A DNA stretch of 64,000 nt from Blastomyces gilchristii SLH14081. Its lineage: Eukaryota > Ascomycota > Eurotiomycetes > Onygenales > Ajellomycetaceae. Positions 23,992-36,219 of this stretch are shown here, in pieces (positions within the stretch are counted from its first letter, which is position 1; each line of letters opens with the position of its first letter). The notes beneath the pieces are model-generated. The model saw only the letters and a list, made by a program, of their open reading frames with translations. It ran no database searches and was not told the DNA's origin. The translations under genes and the position numbers were made by a program. Where the stretch lies: NCBI RefSeq assembly GCF_000003855.2, contig NW_003101654.1:1-64000 (forward strand), given 5' to 3'.

Positions 23992-24732
23992 GATATCAGA
24001 GACTGAGTGTTATCAAAAAGTGTTACTTTCATGCAATGTACATGCACTTACTGTGGTGATTCACTCTCTGTGCATGTGGCTGAGAGTTGCGGCTTTCTCA
24101 TGCTACACAGCTCTCTCTGAGATGCTGTCATCAGTTTGCAACTCACACAGTCTCTCAGTCCAGCATGCACTGTGCATATACAGCTCTGTGTGCTGGGGCC
24201 ATGTTGGTCATTATGGCCTGGTGTGGTACTCACTTTTCATGAGTCATGTTTTGTTTGAGAGAGAGAGAGAAAGACACAACTGTTATTTTATTGAGAGAGA
24301 AATGAATAATTAGTATTATTGAATTAATTTGATTCATCTGCATTTAAAATTTGATTAGTTTATACTCTTCAATTTGAGGGTTTCTATGAGTGTTTTAATA
24401 GTTTTCATACCAGCTTGAACTTAGTGATGAGTTGAAGAAGAAGAGAAAAGAGAGAAGAAAGAAATGAGAATAACTTATCTTTATAATATGAAAACAGAGA
24501 ATCACTGCAATCATTCTCTCTAGCAACAAAGATCTGTTTTCTGCATGTATCTCTGATATAGATTATATGATAAATGTATACAAAGAATATCAATAGTGCA
24601 TGTATTGAATGAAGATAATGTTGCTATATAACACTGTAGCTGTTTCTGTACATCTCTGAAAGCTGTTAATAGTTTCTTTGTCTCTTTATGTTTGATAAGT
24701 CAATAATATATTTCAATGCACTTTTCCTTTCA

Positions 24733-24829
24733 TTATCATCATTATCATCATCATCATTATTATCATCACTATCATTATCATTATTATCATTATTATCATC
24801 ATCATCATCATCATCATTATATTATTGCC
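24733..24829 (+). repeat. ATC/ATT trinucleotide microsatellite
   Basis: Imperfect run of TCA/TTA triplets just upstream of the hAT Lys-rich ORF. It is present, shorter, at the same place in the hAT copy at 42323-45558 (about 43945-44010), so it is part of the element rather than a later expansion. Confidence 0.85.
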
Positions 24830-24867
24830 TGTCTTCACTTCTCTCTCAACACTGATTAAAATCAATC

Positions 24868-25693
24868 ATGTCATTCTTCTTCAAATATTCTGCAGTCCTG
24901 CGGACCATCAAGGCGCGTGAGCACTGTCACAGATTGAAGAGAGAGAAGAAGAAGGTGTTCAAGTGTGAGAAGACAGATTGCAAGGCATGTTATAATGCCT
25001 TGAAGAGGCTCTGTAAGAGAGTAGAATAATAATGATTTTAAGTAATACTTCTGATAGATTTAGACTGAACTAAGTATAGAAATAATATGAATAACATCAC
25101 CTGTGAGAGATTGGAAAAGAAGACAGTGAAGAGCCTTATACAGCAGTGATGAGACCAGGAGAAGTCCTGAGAATGATTTGAGACCAAGATGAAGAGAGAG
25201 AGGAAGAAGAAGAGTGTTGCTGTAAATAAACAGTAGTAGAAGAAGATTGAGAAGGTATTGAAGTGAGAGACAAAGAAGCTAAAACTGGTAAGTTTTTTAT
25301 TGAAAGATAATGATTTTTGATAATGCTTCTATTCTCTAATTGATTAGCAGGAGCTGGCAGAGAAGAAGAGGATTGAGGCCTTGTTCAGATCTTGAATGCA
25401 CTTCATGATCCAGGACATTGAGGAGGCAGCCCTGCTCTCTGAGCATGTCAATCTGCTTGCTGCTGAGGTGGAACCTGAGACAGCAGATCAGAAAATGCAG
25501 GATTTTGAGATACAGGTTGACCTGGCTGAGAGGAAGCAGTGAGAACCCTTCTCTGAGAAGGCAGTGAAGGGAGATTTTAAGGTGATTATCACCTCAGATA
25601 AGGAGGAGAAGAAGAAGAAGAAGAAGAAGAAGAAGAAGAATAAGAAGTGAATTGTGAAGAATGATAAGAAGAATGAGAAAGAGAAGAAGTAGA
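24868..25693 (+). pseudogene. hAT-encoded Lys/Glu-rich ORF, three exons
   Basis: Starts MSFFFKYSAVLRTIKARE at 24868. A GTAAGA...TTTAG intron (about 25012-25059) and a GTAAGT...TTAGCAG intron (about 25287-25351) join three exons into one frame of about 235 codons. It contains a Cys pair (FKCEKTDCKACYNALKRLC), then long charged helix-like segments, then a poly-Lys tail encoded by the AAG microsatellite at 25605-25650. In-frame stops are TGA at former Trp codons plus adjacent TAG-TAG. Copies exist at about 44056-44875 and at the left window edge. It may be a separate accessory protein or the N-terminal exons of the transposase. I do not recognise a domain. Confidence 0.55.
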
Positions 25694-26199
25694 TTTTTTT
25701 CTTTTTATATTAGTTAGTTATAAGTTTAAGTTTTTAATTATTAATAATTAAAATTGATTTTGAGTTTTCAAAAATTATTGTACAAGTTGTAATCAAGTCA
25801 GGAATGATATATATATATATATATATTTAACTATCATGATTCACAAATTATTATAATGTTATAAGTATCAACATTTTTCAATATTGATATTCATAATATT
25901 AATATATTTTAATGATATCATCTGATAATATAATTTGATAACACTCTCTTTCACAATATTAATATATTTCAAGAAATATGACAGAGATTAATCAAGATTA
26001 TTTATTTACTTTTATACAATAATGATATTCAATCTGAGTTAGTATTAAAATTATAACTAAGCTAAGAAATAAGATTATTTTCTCTTATATTAATTCTTCT
26101 TACACACATCAGTGATCAGTTATTGAAAATAAATTATCATCTTTCTCAAATTATTATCATATCTTCTGAATTCACTTCTTTCACTTCTTTTACTTCTAT

Positions 26200-28500
26200 T
26201 GAAGATTCATAAACTCTTCAAGAAATCACTGTGAATCACAAAGTCTATATTATTTACAATTCAACACAGAATGCTCTCTTTCAATCATGATGAATAATCA
26301 CTTCATTCTTCACATCTGATTCCAGGTCATGAAATTTATGAAAAACTCAACACAAATATTAAGATGAAGTTTGAAATAATTATCAACAGATTATATTATA
26401 GATTACTGAAGAGTTATCTCTTTACTACAATCACTATAACTTTATTCAGAAACATTCATTATGAACTGATCATGACTCTGAAGAAATTTCCTGACATCTG
26501 AAGTCATCAGAATGCAGACAACAAAAGAAAAATAATCAGAAAATTACTACTGAGCTGGTAAGTTACTCTACCAGATAATAATTTTTAATAATACTAACTT
26601 TCTAATTTGAAGAAAATCATGTGAAAACAACCTCATATTAGTACTCTGATTTCACAACTCTTATCTGATAACTTCTGTGAATAATTACTTCATATATATA
26701 TATCTCTGAATCTTTCTCTTTAATCAATTGAAAACCCCGAATTCTGAACACTTCTTCAAATGCTTAATTTAAATCTTCATATTTCACATTGATTCTGTCT
26801 TCAGTCCAACCTTGAGACACACTACAAAGTCAATATACAATATCTAAGATCAGAGTTGAAGAATCATTGAAGAGTGTCTCTCACAGTGAATGTATAAACT
26901 AGTACAAATAATCTTACATTTATGAAAGTTACATGTTATTACATTGATGAGAACTGAACTTATTAAGAGACATTCATTGAATTTGAATCATTGATCAGTA
27001 GTCATACTGAAGATTATATAACAGAGATATTAATAACTGTGATTAAAAATGACTATTGAGATATTAGTCCCAGTCTTCTTATAATTACAACTGACAATGC
27101 TGTGAATAACTACACTATAATGAAGAGCTTGAAGCAAAAATTGACTTTGCATTTCTGAAATGATAAATAAGGTCATATTTCTCACATTGCTCATGTGGTT
27201 TAACTTGTGATGCAAACACTGATAAAGAATCTTAATATCAAGATGAAGAATAATGAGATGACTAATTCTTGAAATGAGAATGAGATAGAAGTGATTACTC
27301 AAGTAACTTTTGCATTCACTTTATAAAAGATAATGTTTTTTGATAACACTTTTTGATATTGCTTTTTGATAATGCTTTTTGATAATACTACTGTTAATTT
27401 TGAATAGATTGACTAATAATTTAAATATCATAGATTCAAAACATTGCTAATACAATTTGTATCTCTTCTAAACAATAACAATGATTTCATGATATTCAAT
27501 AAATAAACAAATCAGTCACATCACTGAATATGATACAGAATGTTAGAACACAGTGAAGTTCAATATATGAGATAGCTGTTCAGACTCTTTGATTGCATCA
27601 GGTGATTGATCATTGAATGCAACACTCTGATTGAAAAAAGATTCAGATATTGAAACTTTCTGATATGAAGTGAACTCAGTTGAAATATGTGATTGATTTA
27701 CTGTTTCAGTTTTATAAGATAACAAAGACAGTCTCAATCACTTGTACACCAATGCTGCAGTCAGTCTGATGAGTGTATAACAGTTTATTTACTTATCTTG
27801 AGAAGCAGTTGAATCACTTAAAAAGAAATTCAGTCTGAGATGATGCTATAGTGCAGGCTATTGTTGCTGTAAGAGATAAACTGGCATATTACTACAGCAA
27901 AATAGAACAATCTTTTACAGAGTACTATGCTGTAGCAGCTCTACTAGATCTCTCTTATCAAGTTAATATCTACACTTCTCAAGATTGAACAGAGGAGAAA
28001 TAAGACTTATATATTAAATTAACCTGAGACTACTACAATATCAACTATCAGAGATTTGAATGAGCAGATGTTTGAGATGTGATGATAGTGAAATACAATT
28101 CTCTAGTAAGTAACAATCTTTGATAACACTTCATATTATATAGAACTATAATACTAACTTTGAAACAGAACTTGCATACATTGATTGCAACTGAAAATCA
28201 GGCAAAACTACATGCTTGTAAAACTGAATTTGACTGCTATCTTCAAGATGATCTGATGAATTTACATGTCAAATCAATTCTAGAGTTATGAAAAATTATT
28301 GAGAGTATATATTCAACTGTTGCACTGATAACATATGATATTCTAACAATTTCATTAACAGAGGTGAGAATGAAGTGAAAGTTCAACTTAAGTCAAGATA
28401 TTTGTCACTATCACTGAAGACAATTATAAGGAGAAACAATCAAGAAACTCATGATTATAAAACATGGAATTATCAGACAGTTTAATACCTCTGATCACAG
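26200..28500 (+). pseudogene. hAT transposase remnant
   Basis: Cut-and-paste transposase of the RNase-H-like hAT superfamily. Recognised by ITTDNAVNNYTIMKSL near 27080-27130 (the TTDNA motif with a catalytic Asp), then an ISHIAHVV-type stretch near 27170. Further on are RDKLAYYYSK and YYAVAALLDLSY near 27870-27960. The C-terminal dimerisation domain, about 28225-28490, contains a DICHYH-RRG-like segment followed by ETIKKLMIIKHG. The frame is broken mainly by TGA and by probable introns, including a GTAAGT site near 26560. The N-terminal DNA-binding part was not identified. Equivalent regions at 700-3000 (plus strand) and 29450-30236 (minus strand) are more damaged. Confidence 0.85.
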
Positions 28501-28893
28501 TATATCAGAGAAGTGTAGTTTTCATGAGAAAGTGAAGAATAAACTTACACAAGAATGTATTTAGTTGTTTCATGAGTGTTATCAATAATCATTATCAAAT
28601 TCTGATTATATAAGCAATCACTGAATGAACTGAATGAGACTGATTTCAATCTTCAGTCTCAGTCTCATTCTGATTTTGAAAGAATGATCATCTTTCACAG
28701 TTTATCCTGGAAAATTACTCTCATTTCACTGTTCTTGAATTAAATCTGGTCATTTTTCATGCCATTTCTCTCAGAAATGGTCCATTTTCAGATTTTTTTG
28801 AGGCTTGATCCTGGTGGGACTCACGCCAAGAAATGTATGAGACCAGACCAAATGAGATCAAATGTGAAATTCATGGTCCCGCCGGCCAGTCTA

Positions 28894-28901
28894 CTAAGTA
28901 C
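28894..28901. repeat. 8-bp target-site duplication of hAT, right
   Basis: CTAAGTAC, exact match to 23127-23134. Confidence 0.95.
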
Positions 28902-29071
28902 ACTCTCTGATCTCATTATATAATCATGACTCTGACCTCACATAATACAGTAATAATCAGTTGATAAATGACTTTTCATCTTTTAACTCACTTAGTCATT
29001 TACTCAGCTTATTGATCAATCAAATTTTTCATTCTTTACAACTAAAAAAGTAGTGAAATAGCAGCTATAAG
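28902..29071. other. Spacer between hAT copies
   Basis: 170 bp AT-rich sequence continuing the pre-insertion locus right of the copia/hAT pair. It matches nothing else in the window. Confidence 0.5.
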
Positions 29072-30236
29072 TAGACTGGCCGGTGAGATCATAAATTTCA
29101 CATTTGATCTCATTTAATCTAATCTCATACATTTCTTAGCGTGAGTCCCATCAGAATCAAGTCTGAAAAAAATCTGAAAATGAATCATTTCTGAGAGAAA
29201 TAACATGAAAAATGACTAGATTTAATTCAAGAACAGTGAAATGAGAGTAATTTCTCAGAATAAACTATGAAAGATGATTATTCTTTCAAAATCAGAATGA
29301 GACTGAGACTGAAGATTAAAATCAGTCTCATTTGATTCATTCATGAATTACTTATATAATCAGAATTTGATAATAATTATTAATAACAATCATGAAACAA
29401 CTAAATACATTCTTATATAAGTTTATTCTTTACTTTCTCATGAAAACTACACTTCTCTGATATACTGTAATCAGAGATATTAAACTGTCTAATAATTTCA
29501 TGTTTTATAATCATGAGTTTCTTAATTATTTCTTCTTATAATTGTTCTCAGTAATAGTGATAAATATCTCAGCTTGAGTTGAACTTTTACTTTATTCTCA
29601 TCTCTATTAATGAAATTATAAGAATATCATGCATTATCAGTGTAACAGTTGAATATATACTCTCAATAATTTTTCATAACTTTAGAATTGATTTAATGTG
29701 TATAATTATCAGATTATCTTGAAGATAGCAGTTAAATTCAGTTTTATAATTATATAGTTTTATCTGATTTTCAGTTGTAATCAATGTATATAAGTTCTGT
29801 TTCAAAGTTAGTATTATAGTTCTATATAATATAAAGTATTATCAAAGATTATTACTTACTATAAAATTGTATTTCACTATCTTCATATCTTGAATATTTG
29901 CTCATTCAAATCTCTGATAGTTGACATTGTAGTAGTCTCAAACTAATTTAATATATAAGTCTTATTTCTTCTCTGTTCAATCTTGAGAAGTGTAAATATT
30001 CACTTAGTAGAAGAGATCTAGTAGAGCTGCTATAGCATAGTACTCTGTAAAAGATTGTTCAGTTTTACTGTAGTAATATACTAGTTTTTTTCTTACAGTA
30101 ATAATAGCCTGTGCTATAGCATTATCTCAGACTGAATTTCTTTTTAAGTAATTCAACTAATTCTCAAAATGAGTGAATAAACTGTTATACACTTATCAGA
30201 CTGACTGCAGCCATAATATATAAGTGATTGAGACTG
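29072..30236 (-). mobile_element. hAT 3' fragment, inverted, cut by LINE
   Basis: Begins at the family terminus TAGACTGGCCGG and runs collinear with the reverse complement of 28893 back to about 27741. It then stops abruptly at the ATT-repeat tail of the LINE. The missing 5' part is not found beyond the LINE, so deletion or rearrangement followed. The transposase C-terminal half lies here in ruined form. Confidence 0.85.
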
Positions 30237-30627
30237 TTATTATTATTATTATTATTCTTCAATTATAGATGTATGCAGTCAGAGACTATGACATCTACCT
30301 GAGAACTTTAGTTCTCAGGGTTTTTTCTATGTCTGTAAAGTTAACTATTATACATTCATCAATTTCAGATATGCAAAATCAGAAAATTCCAGGCCAGAAT
30401 ACAAAAACTGTTTACAAATTGCAGTGTTTTAACATCTTTTGATACTTTGAAATCATTTGACAATATCATGACAAAAGAAAAGAGAAAAAGAACATAGTCT
30501 CAAAGATAGACACATTAAATAGATAGATAGAAAGAAATTGAAAGAAAAAGATAAAGAAAAAGATAAAGTAAAGAGAGACTATAACAAAACAAATTATTAA
30601 AAGAGAGTGTATAGCTGTTTTAACAGA

Positions 30628-33600
30628 CTATATCTGATTGATTTCCTCCTCTTCATATTCAAATAATTCTGAATTTAGCCATTTTCTTGTAGCTGCTTGA
30701 GTTTCTGATAGAAAGTCTATTAAGTATTTAATTCCTGTCTCAGTTGAGAATAAGAATCTCATATTTAATTGATTTAGATCATATTTCTCTTTCAATCTGA
30801 CTCTGAGACTATTGTATAATGCACAGTGCATTACAATATGCTCAGGATTCTCATTTGTATTGCAGAATGAGCATTCTATTGAGTCAAATCTATCATCAAA
30901 TCTTTGTATATAAGATTTGAAATAGCCATGTTCTAGTTTCAGCTGTATTATAGATGAGAATATTTTCTTTTTACATTTAATTGAACAAGATTTTCACTTG
31001 GGTTTTGTTTCAAATCTTGAATAATGTATACTCTTCTTTTGTTTCTGCCAGCTTTCATTCCACTTGTCTAAATAAGATTCTTTTATTTTTCTCTTTATAA
31101 AAGACCAGGACATAATTTTTTGAATAGATCTGCTTAATTCTGCACCCTTTTTTGCAGCTGAATCAGCCAATTCATTGCCATGAATATTCATATGAGCAGG
31201 AACTCAGTGCAGATGAATTATCAGCTTTGATGTTCTTCTCTTTTGAATTTTCAAAACAGAGTTTAAGATCAGTTCAAGATTCATTTGATCATTATGAATC
31301 TGACTATTTCTAAGTCTTTTTAAAGCAGCTTGATTATCAGAGAATATTTATATCTATTTCAAACTATTTTCTCTTTTATAAGATTTTATTTTAATGAGTT
31401 TGAAAGCTTTCACTATTGCAAACAGTTCAGCATCAAAGACTTCAGATTCACAGTCTAAACTTCAGAAATCTGAGATAAACTTGATATTATCTTCAGTATA
31501 AGCAATGTCTGCATCTAATCTATTCAAATTCTCATTTTTTAAGTCATCTGAGTAAACCACAATAGAGTCTTTTATATTTATTGTAGAGATCTTCTTCAAG
31601 TACTGTTTATATTCTCTCTCTTTAGATAGTTCACTTATTTATAAGTCTATGAGAGATTTCAGCTTTTCTCTTCAGACAGATATCTTTTCATGATCAATTT
31701 TCTCAACATTTAATGAAGAAAATTGATTTTTAATAAGTGAACATAGTCTATACAGTTGAGAGAGTATTTTTATTAAAGTATTATTCTCATTTCAATCAAC
31801 AAATCTATTTCAATCCAGTTCATTTCCTTTGATAAGTGATGAAAATGAAGAAGACACTCTCTCTCTGATTATATAATTTAAGCTCATCTTCATGACTCTC
31901 AGAGCATAGTTCATACAAGCTTTTTCAAATTGAATAGTAGAAGTTGAGATTAAAGCTTCAATTTTCATTGCTTTAATAGAAGATGATTTGAATACTCTCA
32001 GAATTCTTCTCAAAGCTCTGTTTTATAGACTTTGAAAGAGTTCAGTAAAATTATCTTGATTATTTCATTGAATTTGAACTTCATAATCAGCTACTGAGAT
32101 AATACAGACTATGTATAACTGTCTCATAGTCTGAAAGAATAGATCTCTCTCAGTATTTAATAGTCTGATTATACTATTCAGTAGTCTCTCTGCCTTGATA
32201 ATTCTTTGTTGAATATAATATTTAAAATTCAACTTAGAGTTTAATCATACTTCTAGTCCTTTGACATTCAAACTGGATTTACTCTCTTTATTCAAAAGAG
32301 TTAGACTTAGTTCTTTCTCATTAAATCTGAAAAAAAAGTGAATTAACTCAGTTTTATTCATATTAAATTGAATTAGATTGATATCTGCTTCAACAAAGAT
32401 TTTCTTTGCTGCTTTCTCAATCACTTCTAGATTCTCTTTGATTATCTTTGAACTGTAGAGTAGATCAATATCATCTACATAACTTAGAGATCTCACTATT
32501 TTCATCTCTCTATTCTTGAATAGATATGCAGTGTATATTATAAATAGAACAGATGAGAATGAAGATTCTTACAATACTTCTATTTTTATCTCAGTTAAAT
32601 ATTGTTTTCTTTCATCAAAGAATAGTTGTATAATTCTTTTAGATATAAAATAATTAACCTATTTTATTAGAGAAAGTGACAGTTTTAACATCTTCAAAGT
32701 TTGAATTATCTTAGACTTTGAAACATGATCAAATGCATCATTTATATCAATAAAAACTGCAGCTGAGACCAGGTCTTCATGCTTTACTACTTGAATATCA
32801 TGAATAACTGAAAGAACAGTATTAATTACAGAAGATTGTTTTCTATTTCTCATTTATTAATTAAATAGAAGAGAATTTCTAATAGAGCTTATAAAAGATA
32901 ATCTAGTAGCTATTATCTTTTCTAGAATTTTTCTCAAACAGTTCAACAGAGATATTACTCTATATAACTTAGAAATTGAAGCATTTCTATTAGATTTTAT
33001 AAAAATTACTTCAGTGGCTTCTCTTCAGCATTCAGAATGATAATCATTTTTTAAGAGATTGAAAAAGAGCTCAAAATATTCATTCTTCAAGTAGAAATAT
33101 GTGTTTTGAATAATTAAGTGATTAATTGAATCAGGCCCTGCAGCAGTTTTAATTAAACTTGAGAATATTGCTGACTCTAGTTCATCACATATAATCTCAG
33201 ATCATTCTCAGTCATTTTCATTAATATATTCATGAAATGACATATTCTCTTCTTCTAAATGTGATGAGTTTTGAAAGAGAATTCTTATAAAAGCTTGACA
33301 CTTTTTCTCAAAAGAGTTTGCTGTATATAATTCATTCTGAAATTTATATTCTAAGGTTGAAAGCTTTGCTACACTTCTTATTTTAGTATAGTTGAAGGCT
33401 TTAAAAAATTCTTTTTCTTATACTTCTTTAAGAAATTTGTTTCAGTCATCTGTTTTGACTTTTTAATGTCTGAAAAATATTCATTTTGAATAGCTTTGAA
33501 CTCTTTATGAGATATTAAGTTATTCTTTCAATCTCTCTTAGCAGTGACTAATTGCTTTCTTTTAGAAGTGATATTCTTATTTCATCAAGATTTGAAATAC

Positions 33601-34577
33601 TCAGAAGACTTTTTCTTTGAAATATTTTCTCTAATACTTGTTAGAAGAATAGATGTAATCAGCTTTACTCTATTCTCAAGTATTTCATTTAAGATATCTT
33701 GACTTTGATTTTAATAGAGCTTACTCTGCTTTTCAGATTTCAGCTGTTATACTCTTTCTTTCACTGCTTTTCAATCAGCTTTTTCAAAGTTATACTGATT
33801 AGAGAGAAGAGAATTTTCACTTCTTTGTTTTTCACTTAGTTTAATATCAAAGTGAATAATCTTATGATCTGATGCTGCAGTTTCATTTAAATTAATAAAC
33901 CAGTTTATAAGTCTTTTTTTAATTAGATTTTGTGATATGAAAGTTACATCTATAATAGATTTCTGTTTCATATCTTTTCTAAAGAATGTTTATTGATCAG
34001 ACTTGTTAACTAAATCTATTGAATACTTAAAATTTTATTCAATCAGTTTATCTACTCTTTCTGCTCTTGTGCATTCTGAGTTTTATCAGAAATGATATGC
34101 ATTGAAGTCTCCTGCAATTATAGAGTTTTTTAAGAGAGTTATACTTAAAAATCCTCTATCAATTGTTCAGATATTATTGTTTTCTTTCAATGACTTTTCA
34201 TTATAGATATTTATGAGTTGAATAGTATTAAACTCATTCTCTTTATCTATAATATCACTCACTAGAATATCAGAGTCAGATATGATATCAAATCTCAGAT
34301 TAAATTAATATCTTGATCTTTTTCTCTCATAGATCACTACTCTTGATTTTATCTCAGATTTTTCAGAAAGAAAGTAGTAATAGCTTGAATGAAAAATAAT
34401 GTACTTTTACTCTGTATCAAAGTTTAATTCTTGAAGAAGTACAAAGTCAACTTTTTATTCAAATGCAATCTGAAGACAAGAATAAATGCAATTTGAGTTT
34501 ATATTCACATTATTTTATATAAATTTGATTTTTGAAGAGTTTTTAAACTTTTTTTGTTGTTTTTATTGTATATTCAT
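30628..34577 (-). pseudogene. LINE copy A ORF2: endonuclease, RT, RNase H
   Basis: APE-type endonuclease part (open piece 33971-33771 with SIIDVTFISQNL and ASDHKIIHFDI, the SDH motif). Reverse transcriptase pieces are 32853-32659 (VFIDINDAFDHVSKSK) and 32505-32245, where the catalytic motif is kept as LSYVDDIDLLY. RNase H follows (31191-30994, NIHGNELADSAAKKGAE). The C-terminal Cys/His cluster and the MHCALYNSLRVRLKEKYD end (30831-30628) close the frame. The length relative to copy B (3957 bp) is off by 7 bases, so at least one frameshift is present besides the stops. Confidence 0.9.
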
Positions 34578-34606
34578 ACTAAAAGAGAGTGAAGATAGAG
34601 TAGAAT

Positions 34607-36219
34607 CTAATCACTATTATCAGATAGTAGATTATAACTATTTTAAAAGGCAGGAATCTCAACTGCTTGCATTCTATCTAGTTTATTATCAGAGTCATTT
34701 CTCAATTCTCTAATCTTAACAGATGTTTAAGAATTCAAATTCTGTTTATATTTAGCTGAAGAATTGAAGTTCAAAGATTTAGATAGTTAAGAGTTTCTTC
34801 TTTTTAAGCTTATAGCTGCAGATTTACTGATTTGACTTTTCTGTTCAGTTTTAGATTTGTTTTGAGCTTCATCTTTTCTTCAGTTCTTCTGAGTTCTTGA
34901 AGTAAATACACATTCTTTTGAGTTAGATGCATGTTTTTCTTTACAATTGAAGCACTTAAGTAGAGTATATTGATATATTTCATCTCTTTTTGAGCATGTT
35001 TCATATTTATACTCACTACTTTTGTAATCTCTAGTATAGAATGTATATTTTGAGTCTCTGAAATAAGAGATTGTAAAGTGTTCATATCTTTGACAGTTTG
35101 AACACTGTGTTTGAGCTTTGAGATTCATTCTTGAGTCTTTGTATTCATGAACTCTTATTTTCAAACCTGTCACTCTTACTTCAGAGATTCTTGATTGTTC
35201 AAGTATCTTTATATATACTAGAACAGAGACATTTCTTCTACTCTGTCAGAACTCAACTGAATTAAGTTATACAGACTCTTTTCTCAGTTGAATAGAATTA
35301 TATTCTTCTAATTCAATGTTGAGAAGTAGCATTTCTTTCTCACAGTCAAAAACTTTAACTAAAATATTATGAAGAATGACTTTGTCTCACTTTTCATCTC
35401 TCTCAGATAGAATTATTGTATTCAGTAAAGATTCTATTACTGATTTTCAGAGATTCTTATTCTGAATGAGGAATTCTGCACTGAATTCAGACATTGTAGT
35501 CAAAATAATGAAATTTTCAATGAAAGATGACTCAATTGAAGCTATAACTGATTTTTAAACTTTAATATCAGTTATTAACTGAGAAAAGAACTGCTGATTA
35601 ATTTCATTTCTAATTCTGAAAATAACATTTGAGTTCAGCTTGTTTCTTTGCAAGATCTTGTGATTTAAGACTTTAAAAATAAGTCTTCTATTTCTGAAGA
35701 TTTGAAAGTTCTCCTCTTTTTGCATTTTTTTCTCATCTTTTCTATGAACAGAGATATGAGTAATAATCTGCTCAGTTTTCTCAGAATTTTAAGCAGGTTT
35801 TGAAATAGCAGGTTTAGAGACAGCAGATTCTGCTACTTGAACATATATTTACTTCTGATTATTTACTTCTGATTTAAAGAAGAAGATAAAGAAGTAGAAG
35901 ATAAGAAAGAGTCAGTGACTATACTAGAAGATTTCAATGTTTTTTAAATTGTATTTAAAATTTCAAATTTGAACTTGATCATCTCTTGTAGTTATCTAAT
36001 CTGACTATGAAGAATTAACAGATCTTCTTCATTCTTCTCACTCAGATACTGCTTTTCAAGAATTTTGCTTGCTTTTTCAAGTCTCTGTATTTTAAGAACT
36101 TGATATTTCTCTATTTCTTCCTTCTTTCTTATCATTAGAATTTCAATCTCAGAAACAGTATCTGAGAAAACATTTTTTTTCATATTAACTGAGTATACTC
36201 TTGAACTCATTTTACTCAC
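34607..36219 (-). pseudogene. LINE copy A ORF1 (gag-like, zinc knuckles)
   Basis: Begins MSKMSSRVYSVN and has a Lys/Glu-rich coiled-coil-like N-terminus (36219-35992). C-terminal zinc knuckles at about 35110-34900 read QCSNCQRYEHFTISYF and KCFNCKEKHASNSKEC; some ligands are lost to mutation (for example Tyr for Cys). It presumably bound element RNA. It is followed 29 bases later by the ORF2 start region. Confidence 0.8.

Larger units (their letters stand above)
23135..28893 (+). mobile_element. Complete hAT transposon (5759 bp)
   Basis: Termini TAGACTGACCG and CGGCCAGTCTA form an 11-bp inverted repeat with one mismatch, flanked by a perfect 8-bp duplication. This is the best-preserved hAT of at least four in the window (others at 1-3368, 29072-30236 and 42323-45558). 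It holds a Lys/Glu-rich spliced ORF (24868-25693) and a transposase remnant (about 26200-28500). The outer ~100 bp at each end and 24.0-25.65 kb keep many CC/GG/CG, while the transposase part is strongly mutated. A poly-A-rich tract lies at 23500-23635. A large hAT of 5-6 kb is longer than most. Confidence 0.93.

Noticed and set aside
24733..24829. CRISPR-like or regulatory tandem array
   Set aside because: Simple TCA/TTA trinucleotide repeat without spacers.
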